Virus record (IMG/VR): IMGVR_UViG_3300037189_001779 | Coordinates: 1 to 27,888 of that record | DNA: 27,888 nucleotides | From: a virus | Direction: 5' to 3' (one strand) | Shown here: positions 21,964 through 27,888 of the stretch, piece by piece | Position numbering within the stretch: position 1 is the stretch's first letter | Layout of the letters: the number at the start of each line of letters is the position of its first letter | Made by a program: the position numbers and the translations under genes | Notes under the pieces: model-generated | What the model was told of the DNA's origin: nothing | The model's input: the letters and a program-made list of their open reading frames with translations, nothing else | The model's database searches: none

Positions 21964-23100
21964 ATGGGACGTCCTTTAAAAATTATCAAAGAAAACGCAT
22001 CAGCAAGCCCAAGTGGAAAAATTGATGCAGGTTATCCAAATAACGGAACAACCAATAATGGATTCAGTAGAAGCTATCCAGGTATTCTCGGCGGATCAAT
22101 TCCAACATTTAACGATTCAGATCAAGTTGAAGCTAGTGTAGCTATTGAGAAAAAACAATATGGTACAATAGTTGCATCAACTGCACATACTTGTGTAAGC
22201 GGTTTCGGCACTGCATTTAGCAGTGTACTGTCAGTAGGTAGTTCAGTTTATGCTGACGGTATTTCCGCTGCAATTGGAACAGTTAATACATTAAATGCAA
22301 ATGCATCAGACACAGCAACAGCAACAACTGCATCAAATGATCGTATCACTGTAACAGCTAGTGCGCAGTTCGTAGTAGGCGGTTCGGTAACTGTTGCCGC
22401 AAATATTGGTAATCTAGTTGCAGGAACAGTGTATTATGTATATGATTTACCAACTTCAACAACATTACGTGTTAGTTCTACACCTGATCTAGCATCTATA
22501 TTCCAGTTAGCTGATACTACATTACAATCAGTAGCAATAACTCAAACACAAACATTGACTTTAGACGCAGTTTCAACTGCATCAGTTACACGTAGTGTTT
22601 GGACCAGCTCTACTCCTGAAAGTAATAATGGTTATATTGTTCGTCAAAAGGGTAAGAGAAAATTCTTAGTTGTTGCTAAAACAGCAATTCAGGATGAGTT
22701 CATTGCTCAAGGCGGAAGCTACATGATCGTTTCAGTTAGTAATACCAACTGGGAAGCATTAGGAGCAGGAGCAGATGCAACAGCAGGTAAAATATTCACT
22801 GCAATTAAAGATGGAACCGGTCTAACAACTAATGGAACTGTTTACGCAGTTGGTGTGTGTTTATTATCAAACGTTGCTGATGGAAGTTTAACTAGAAATC
22901 AAATGAACTTAAATCTAAACAAGGCAAGTGGTCCAGATGTATTTGCATCTTCAGTATCAGATCATTTTGCAGTTGATTTCACTGATAACGGAACTGATGA
23001 AAATGCAGGAACTAAGTTTATTGCAACACTAAATGGTGCAAGCAATACTCCAGATCCAGCAACAGGTCTCATCTCTGTCGCAGTAGATAACTATTGCTAA
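21964..23100 (+). CDS. virion structural protein, 378 aa (MGRPLKI family)
   Basis: The protein starts MGRPLKIIKENASASPSG, a beginning I associate with a family of structural proteins in marine T4-like phages. This is followed by a glycine/asparagine-rich segment (GYPNNGTTNNGFSRSYPG). The middle (about 60-210) is alanine/threonine/valine-rich beta structure with FGTAFSSVLSVGSSVYADG-type strands. A small basic domain follows (YIVRQKGKRKFLV), and the end is again beta-rich. There is no signal peptide. A late promoter, a structured leader, a good ribosome-binding site and a strong terminator suggest high expression. It may be a neck, whisker or capsid-fibre component; position next to the fibre and neck genes fits all of these. 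Confidence 0.65.
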   Translation: MGRPLKIIKENASASPSGKIDAGYPNNGTTNNGFSRSYPGILGGSIPTFNDSDQVEASVAIEKKQYGTIVASTAHTCVSGFGTAFSSVLSVGSSVYADGISAAIGTVNTLNANASDTATATTASNDRITVTASAQFVVGGSVTVAANIGNLVAGTVYYVYDLPTSTTLRVSSTPDLASIFQLADTTLQSVAITQTQTLTLDAVSTASVTRSVWTSSTPESNNGYIVRQKGKRKFLVVAKTAIQDEFIAQGGSYMIVSVSNTNWEALGAGADATAGKIFTAIKDGTGLTTNGTVYAVGVCLLSNVADGSLTRNQMNLNLNKASGPDVFASSVSDHFAVDFTDNGTDENAGTKFIATLNGASNTPDPATGLISVAVDNYC

Positions 23101-23116
23101 TCAATTTCTAGCAAAT

Positions 23117-23144
23117 AAAAAAGCCGCACTATGCGGCTTTTTTT
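23117..23144. terminator. bidirectional Rho-independent terminator
   Basis: AAAAAAGCCGC (23117-23127), the loop ACTAT and GCGGCTTTTTTT (23133-23144) form a GC-rich stem with As before and Ts after, so it works on both strands. It ends the 21964 gene on the plus strand and the neck/NUDIX operon on the minus strand. The last codons and the stop of the NUDIX gene lie inside it. Confidence 0.9.
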
Positions 23145-23551
23145 ATAAGTGTTTCTAGTTTATCTTTTACTACGTCAAAGTTAATTGTGTTAAACAATCC
23201 AGGATGTAATGGCTTTGGATAGTTATGTACATCAACCCAGCAATAACCTATGTGTTCATCATTTAATACTGGTAAGAATTCATTTTCTACACTACAGAAG
23301 AATGTATGATATGTAAACGTATTGTTTACAAACTTTTGAATTGGTATTAACTTAGCGTCTTTAGGAAAATAGTCTATTTCTTCAATACATTCACGTTCAA
23401 GACCTTGTATTAATGTCTCTCCGTTTTCTATTTTCCCACCAGGTATGCCCCAAAATGTAGTACTCTTGTTGTCATTGCGTAATAAGAACAAGAATCTGTT
23501 TGTAGATGCAGAATGATAAAATATTCCAGCAGATATGTTTTGCGCTTTCAT
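23129..23551 (-). CDS. NUDIX hydrolase, 140 aa
   Basis: The NUDIX box spans residues 39-60: G39-x5-E45-x7-R53-E54-C55-I56-E57-E58, which supplies the metal-binding glutamates. The glycine that normally follows (R-E-U-x-E-E-x-G-U) is D60 here. The preceding FWGIPGGK segment and the overall length match a single-domain NUDIX hydrolase of the MutT/ADP-ribose type. Substrates could be oxidised or damaged nucleotides, NAD-like dinucleotides or capped RNA; sequence does not decide. It is the last gene of the minus-strand gp14-gp15 operon, 18 nt after gp15, with a weak ribosome-binding site. Phage NUDIX enzymes may clear toxic nucleotides or alter RNA ends. Confidence 0.88.
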   Translation of the reverse strand: MKAQNISAGIFYHSASTNRFLFLLRNDNKSTTFWGIPGGKIENGETLIQGLERECIEEIDYFPKDAKLIPIQKFVNNTFTYHTFFCSVENEFLPVLNDEHIGYCWVDVHNYPKPLHPGLFNTINFDVVKDKLETLIKKAA

Positions 23552-23569
23552 ATAGTAATTTATCTCAGA

Positions 23570-24943
23570 TTAAATCACTACGCTAAAATCTCCCGCTTCA
23601 TACCAACCTTCCCATGATTTCATCCATGTACCAGTATAACGATACTGAACACCAGTAGTTAAATTAGTTACGTATTGAGTGCTAGTTAAGTTAGTACTAT
23701 CAAAGCTAACAAACCATGCACCTGACATAGAATCATATTCAATAATATCATTTGCTTTTGCTTTTAATGTTCCCCATGCACTAGTAGGATCATATGAGTA
23801 TGTACTATCAATACTTTCAACTATTAAGTATCGTTGACCATTTGCTGGCAATGGTAAATTGTTACCTGGACTCTTAGCAAGTGGATTAACTACACTATCA
23901 ACTGCTGGTAACGTGTTTTGTGGTAATGTATCCGGGTCAATGTTAAAGATTAATAATCTATCGTCATTGGGATTGAATGCAATCGTACCTACAATCTCTG
24001 TTTCCATATATGGATTTTGTAACCATATTTGACTGATGCCAGGTCTTACTTTTCCATACACGTTTAAAAATGCAGACCAATGCACATTAGTGTCAGGATT
24101 GGTTGGTAATTCTAAACTTTCATTGTTAGGAGTAAACGCAGTTCCGTCTGGTAACACTTGTAATGAGTTACCTAATAATAATAACTTATATCCATAAGGA
24201 GTAATCTTTTGTCTTGTTCCTAATAGCATGTCATCATCTTGCATATCTGTAAGAGCGTTCCCCTGAAATATACTTGCGATAATCTTGTAAATAACACCAA
24301 GCTTTTTGACTTTAGCACTGCTACTAATCCATATAGGCATGTAGAATGTCCATGTCATAACATCAATAGGGTTTCCTGATCCGATTGGTATTGTACGTGA
24401 ACTAAATGTAAGTTTATCTTGATACACAACACTTAATGAAGTCCAGTCAATGAAGTTATCAGTACTTTGAATTTCCATTGCAGGATTGAATAACACACCT
24501 AATTGTTCTAATAACTCTAATTTCTGATTATAGTTTGTTGTCCAAAAATCAACTGTGATACGCAATGTATACGGAACAGGCATGATACGTTCAACTGTGA
24601 ATGCATCGCCTTGTGTGGTTTCAAATTGTTGAGTGTCTACATTAAATGTTCTACGTCTTACTGCTAGATTATCTACAAAATATGGTTCTTGTGTTCTGCT
24701 TTGATCATATTCTAAACCTGAGATATAATACGTAATCATAGGTGCGCTAGGTAAACTACTAGGACTGTTATTGCCTATGACTGTAGATACCATTCTGCTT
24801 TGATCACCATACTGAATAGGTACACGCACTAATATATCATTGCCCGCTGGATCTTTGCCTTTGGTTACATACCAATTGCTGAAAATTCTAGCGAACTGAA
24901 CCAAAAATCTACGTATTTGGTTATCATAAAAAAACTTTGCCAT
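23570..24943 (-). CDS. 15: tail completion / sheath stabiliser protein, gp15-like
   Basis: The N-terminus (MAKFFYDNQIRRFLVQFARI, then FSNWYV) and the following VRVPIQYGDQSRM match the T4 gp15 pattern: FYNSSFRRY, LFSNIQI, IRVPITYASKEH. Later, MPVPYTLRITVDFWTTNYNQ and LEQLGVLFNPAMEIQ correspond to the IYELSIFTRYEDD and VEQILPYFQPHF segments of gp15. Gp15 caps the tail tube and sheath and joins the tail to the head. At 457 aa it is much longer than T4 gp15 (272 aa); the extra C-terminal part (about 250-457) includes a separate beta-rich domain ending in SWEGWYEAGDFSVVI. AAGGA 5 nt before the ATG serves as ribosome-binding site. The gene order after the gp14-like gene agrees with T4. Confidence 0.78.
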   Translation of the reverse strand: MAKFFYDNQIRRFLVQFARIFSNWYVTKGKDPAGNDILVRVPIQYGDQSRMVSTVIGNNSPSSLPSAPMITYYISGLEYDQSRTQEPYFVDNLAVRRRTFNVDTQQFETTQGDAFTVERIMPVPYTLRITVDFWTTNYNQKLELLEQLGVLFNPAMEIQSTDNFIDWTSLSVVYQDKLTFSSRTIPIGSGNPIDVMTWTFYMPIWISSSAKVKKLGVIYKIIASIFQGNALTDMQDDDMLLGTRQKITPYGYKLLLLGNSLQVLPDGTAFTPNNESLELPTNPDTNVHWSAFLNVYGKVRPGISQIWLQNPYMETEIVGTIAFNPNDDRLLIFNIDPDTLPQNTLPAVDSVVNPLAKSPGNNLPLPANGQRYLIVESIDSTYSYDPTSAWGTLKAKANDIIEYDSMSGAWFVSFDSTNLTSTQYVTNLTTGVQYRYTGTWMKSWEGWYEAGDFSVVI

Positions 24944-24951
24944 TTTATTCC

Positions 24952-26589
24952 TTAATCAGGTGTAATTCTTAAAATACTTGATAGTGGTTGTTGTTGCGGT
25001 ATATCACCATTATTTGTTTGTGTAATATTGTTATTATTAATAAAGCCTGACAATTGAGATTGATTAGAACTATCAAAGCCGAAGCCTGTTCTTACGTTCT
25101 CACTTATCTTGACCCATAAGCTACCGTCCCATCTAAACAGTTGTTGCGGTAAATAATCAATGCGCAATACATATTGACCTAATGTTGGATTAGGCGGGAA
25201 TGTAATTGCTGATGTAACTGGCTCACCATTAGGTGCTTGACCAGTACCTACTAAGTATCCATCTAAATAACCGAAACTTTGTGGACTACTTCTTACAATA
25301 AATCTAAATCTAGGATCACAGTCTGCTCTGTAATCCATATCAGGATTAATCAATGTCTTATCAAAGTCAGGTGTACTAGGATCAGCATCACTGAATGCGT
25401 ATGTATTATCTGAGGTACCGAATGGAACTGTAACAGGACCAAATGCTTTTACTGCAAGAACTAATGTTGGTTCAATTGATCCTGAACCTGTGTCTGTTCT
25501 TTCTAACTCCAACTCAGCAACTTCCATGTTCAATTGAATGAAAGCTTTGATATCTTCTAAATTCAAATCTCTACTTTCTAACTCTGCTAGTGCTGCTGCA
25601 GTGATACGTAATATAGGACTAGGATTAAAGCCTGCTGGTTGTATAACTTCTAATGTACCAGTTACTGGGGCTCCGTTATAAACAACTACACTTACAGGGA
25701 GTGCAGGTTTGTCACCTTCAGTAGGTAATACATATAATTGACTTCTATCGTAACCTGTTAGAGGTACAAGGCGTGCAGCTTCAGCTATTGCAGCATCATT
25801 GATTTGTATATTCTTATTGTATCTACTGATAATGTCTTTTAAGCTATCTCCCACTTCTAATGTCCAATACTCAGGGTCAGTACAAGGGATGCCTGCCGGT
25901 ACATCTTTGATAGGTGTATAAATCTTATCACCGTATGTCACTGTATATCCAGGAACATATGATTTTGTTTTGTCCCAATCACCTAAGTAGTTATCCTTAT
26001 TGATTGGTTGCTCTAATATATTACTGAATTCTTGACTATCAACTAATGGCTCACACTTGATTCTCCATAGATGCGGATACCATGTTTGACTGAACCCTTC
26101 ACTAGCATAGTTTGAATCAGTTATTTGATAATATCTACGTAATGAAGTTGGTAATTTGTCGTTTAGTGGATGATAGTCGGTCAAGTGGGGCAACTCTAAT
26201 ACGTCCCCAACCATTAACTTACGACCAATCAAGTCTATCATGTTGTTATAATGAACAGTAATGAATATAATATCGTTGTTTAGGAACAATCCAAATTGAC
26301 TTAAATCAAAATCTAAATTCTGTACGTTATAATGACCGCGGATTCTGTAGATATCAGGAGCGTATTTTCTGTCACGATTTTCTAAGAATAGTAAATCTTG
26401 TATATTTAATGGGCTAAGTTCAGTATATTGTGGTTGTGTCAAATCAGTGCTAGGACCTTGATCCTGAGGCCCCAAATACTTGTGAATATACATGTCGGTT
26501 CCACCCACAGTAAACATCTCATAGATTGTTCTATCCATGAATCTATAATCGTTCGTTTTTTCGGGGCGGTATAGTGAAAGTCTTGGCAT
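24952..26589 (-). CDS. 14: neck protein, gp14-like, with carbohydrate-binding-like insert
   Basis: Residues 1-200 follow the T4 gp14 pattern: a YEMFTVGGTDMYIHKYLGP segment near ECYYVPRE, then DLLFLENRDRKY, an FGLFLNNDIIFITV strand matching FGMQVQDEVTLSI, VGDVLELP matching EGDLIYFP, and LWRIKCEP. Gp14 is a neck ring protein at the head-tail junction. The protein is 545 aa, about twice T4 gp14. Residues about 204-243 (W205, Y211, G214, YTVTYGDKIYTP, W242) look like a small chitin-binding CBM5/12-type module, and the rest of the C-terminal half is unfamiliar. It is the first gene of a minus-strand late operon and ends 8 nt before the gp15 start. Confidence 0.68.
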   Translation of the reverse strand: MPRLSLYRPEKTNDYRFMDRTIYEMFTVGGTDMYIHKYLGPQDQGPSTDLTQPQYTELSPLNIQDLLFLENRDRKYAPDIYRIRGHYNVQNLDFDLSQFGLFLNNDIIFITVHYNNMIDLIGRKLMVGDVLELPHLTDYHPLNDKLPTSLRRYYQITDSNYASEGFSQTWYPHLWRIKCEPLVDSQEFSNILEQPINKDNYLGDWDKTKSYVPGYTVTYGDKIYTPIKDVPAGIPCTDPEYWTLEVGDSLKDIISRYNKNIQINDAAIAEAARLVPLTGYDRSQLYVLPTEGDKPALPVSVVVYNGAPVTGTLEVIQPAGFNPSPILRITAAALAELESRDLNLEDIKAFIQLNMEVAELELERTDTGSGSIEPTLVLAVKAFGPVTVPFGTSDNTYAFSDADPSTPDFDKTLINPDMDYRADCDPRFRFIVRSSPQSFGYLDGYLVGTGQAPNGEPVTSAITFPPNPTLGQYVLRIDYLPQQLFRWDGSLWVKISENVRTGFGFDSSNQSQLSGFINNNNITQTNNGDIPQQQPLSSILRITPD

Positions 26590-26601
26590 TGTCTTTTCCG
26601 T

Positions 26602-26616
26602 TATTTAAGTATTTAG
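26602..26616 (-). promoter_or_regulatory. late promoter of the gp14-gp15-NUDIX operon
   Basis: Read on the minus strand, CTAAATACTTAAATA occupies 26616 to 26602. The first TAAATA core is 20 nt before the gp14-like ATG. CTAAATACT is shared with the plus-strand late elements at 7772 and 21873. A second TAAATA overlaps downstream. A weak GGA ribosome-binding site lies between element and start. Confidence 0.6.
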
Positions 26617-26653
26617 TCGGAAAACTGTTACTACTATGATAACTACCATAAGG

Positions 26654-26682
26654 TTGACAGTAAATACCGTGTCTGTTATACT
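26654..26682 (+). promoter_or_regulatory. strong sigma70-type promoter, divergent from the late operon
   Basis: TTGACA (26654-26659), exactly 17 bp, and TATACT (26677-26682) make a near-consensus host promoter. A leader of about 20 nt carries AAAGGAG (26698-26704), 5 nt before the ATG at 26710. Unlike the three leaderless promoters in the window, this one drives a transcript with a normal ribosome-binding site. Confidence 0.8.
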
Positions 26683-26709
26683 GACATTTCATTAATAAAA
26701 GGAGTAACA

Positions 26710-27888
26710 ATGTCCCGCAAGTCGAAACATAATGACGGAGCAATGATTAAAGCACTAAATCCAAAGGATCCTGACACAAAATATACAGGGGAAGAGCCGT
26801 TTTTTGCAGTACAACCCGATCCTGAGTTCAGGAACAGCGCACTAGCCCGATCATTTAGTTGGTATACACGATATTATGGTCGTAAAGAGGGCAAAGAACT
26901 TTACATTCAATATTTGGAATTGAATGATAGAAAAGCCGATGCTAAGATTATGGCAAAAGCCCCTGATAGTGAAATTCTCACTACATTGTGTTGGTTAGCA
27001 CGTATGACATTGCGTGGTCTACAATTAAATGACCATGAAGAACTTACACTACAAAACGAAATCAGTCGTTTATTATTATGTGTAAGTAAACCAGAAACTA
27101 TTTTTAAATCAGGACTTACTCCACTAGTAATTGAAGAGGTAGAAGAAGAAAAGAAAGAAAGTACTCGCCCTAATGTACAAGAAATTATGCGTGACAAAGC
27201 ACGTGAAGCAGCAGGTGAGATTGAAGGGTTGTTTGATGATTTTATAGTAGCAGGCGTAAAAGGTTATTTACCAGGAAAGCCTGTTGATGTACTCAGCAAA
27301 TACAACATTCTACCGCAGCATATTCCAATCATATTGAGTACTTGGAAAGAACGTTTAGTTGAAATAAGTGATACTATTGAAGGCAAAGACCCTCAACTAG
27401 TTGAAGCTTATAGCAATTTAACTAAAGTTCAATTAAAGAACATGCTCAAATGCATAGACCAAGTTATCAATGATCTTAATAGTTATATTAGTGTTAAAAA
27501 AGCATCAAAAACTCCACGTAAACGTAAGCCAGTTCCGGTTGAAAAAATTGTTGCTAAACTCAAGTATCTTAAAGAGTTTAAAGACGATGCTGCTAAACTT
27601 GATTTAGTAAGTATGCATCCAACCAAAATACATGGCGCAAGTGAAGCCTGGGTGTATGATACTGCTAAGCGCAAACTTCATCACTATATTGCGGATGAGT
27701 ACAGCAAAACATTTACAGTTAAGGGCAACAATCTTATAGGATTTGACAATTCACAAAGTGAGGTCAAAACACTGCGTAAACCCGCAGAGCAGTTGAAAGA
27801 AATTATGGGCAGCAAACCTGCAGCACGTAAATTCTTTAAGGACATTAAAGCAACTAGTGTAACACCAAATGGTCGCTTTAATGAAAAC
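26710..27888 (+). CDS. conserved-type hypothetical phage protein, 3' end outside the window
   Basis: The frame is open for 393 codons from the ATG at 26710 to the window edge. The protein begins MSRKSKHNDGAMIKALNPKD. It continues with an acidic-aromatic domain (ARSFSWYTRYYGRKEGKELY), a helical middle, a conserved-looking KGYLPGKPVDVLSKYNILPQ segment and a basic linker (KKASKTPRKRKPVP), then a C-terminal domain with SMHPTKIHGASEAWVYDT and RKLHHYIADEYSKTFTV. I associate this last type of domain with a widespread uncharacterised protein of marine T4-like phages. There is no signal peptide and no catalytic motif I can name. The strong sigma70 promoter points to early expression and the basic linker to nucleic-acid contact. 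Confidence 0.8.
   Translation, partial: MSRKSKHNDGAMIKALNPKDPDTKYTGEEPFFAVQPDPEFRNSALARSFSWYTRYYGRKEGKELYIQYLELNDRKADAKIMAKAPDSEILTTLCWLARMTLRGLQLNDHEELTLQNEISRLLLCVSKPETIFKSGLTPLVIEEVEEEKKESTRPNVQEIMRDKAREAAGEIEGLFDDFIVAGVKGYLPGKPVDVLSKYNILPQHIPIILSTWKERLVEISDTIEGKDPQLVEAYSNLTKVQLKNMLKCIDQVINDLNSYISVKKASKTPRKRKPVPVEKIVAKLKYLKEFKDDAAKLDLVSMHPTKIHGASEAWVYDTAKRKLHHYIADEYSKTFTVKGNNLIGFDNSQSEVKTLRKPAEQLKEIMGSKPAARKFFKDIKATSVTPNGRFNEN

Noticed and set aside
1-27888. tRNA genes, integrase, transposase or attachment sites
   Set aside because: None was seen by eye on either strand; a covariance-model tRNA scan would be needed to exclude a degenerate tRNA.

Overview
The window is a piece of a low-GC, tailed, contractile-tail bacteriophage genome of the broad T4-like group, of the kind seen in aquatic viromes. 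The evidence is a run of T4-type replication proteins (UvsW helicase 3' end, probable gp62 clamp-loader subunit, DexA-like exonuclease, gp61-like primase, gp41-like helicase) and T4-type neck and tail proteins (gp14- and gp15-like). T4-like late promoter elements (TAAATA, often followed by CTAT or GTAT) precede most structural genes. I see no integrase, transposon, CRISPR array, rRNA or tRNA. The host cannot be determined from this sequence.

Layout. Bases 1-4136 hold a tightly overlapping plus-strand cluster: uvsW 3' end, an unknown gene, gp62-like, a zinc-finger protein, three tiny proteins (two of them apparent paralogues), a DEDDh exonuclease, and a small protein that appears to be a cut-down bacterial DNA polymerase III alpha (DnaE/PolC-type) homologue. 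A minus-strand unknown gene (4111-4491) converges on it. From 4603 a BppU-like structural gene is followed by the primase-helicase pair (5398-7771). Bases 7798-11611 are a late block of small virion-type genes ending in an IscA/HesB-like iron-sulfur carrier. A RecB-like PD-(D/E)XK nuclease follows (11648-12334). Bases 12393-21839 are one giant 3148-residue fibre-like gene built of repeated modules. After it come a virion-type gene (21964-23100), a shared terminator, a minus-strand operon of gp14-like neck, gp15-like tail completion and NUDIX genes, and a divergent plus-strand gene that runs off the end.

Regulation is legible. Replication and nucleic-acid genes have sigma70-type TATAAT elements. 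In three cases (637, 5398, 11648) the TATAAT ends exactly 6 nt before the ATG, which predicts leaderless mRNAs. Structural genes instead carry the late element. The window therefore shows an early/middle replication programme interleaved with a late virion programme.

The most unusual items are the polymerase-III-alpha-like mini protein translationally coupled to a DEDDh exonuclease, the leaderless promoter set with palindromes, the IscA-like gene at the end of a late virion operon, a carbohydrate-binding-like insert in the neck protein, and the giant modular fibre.
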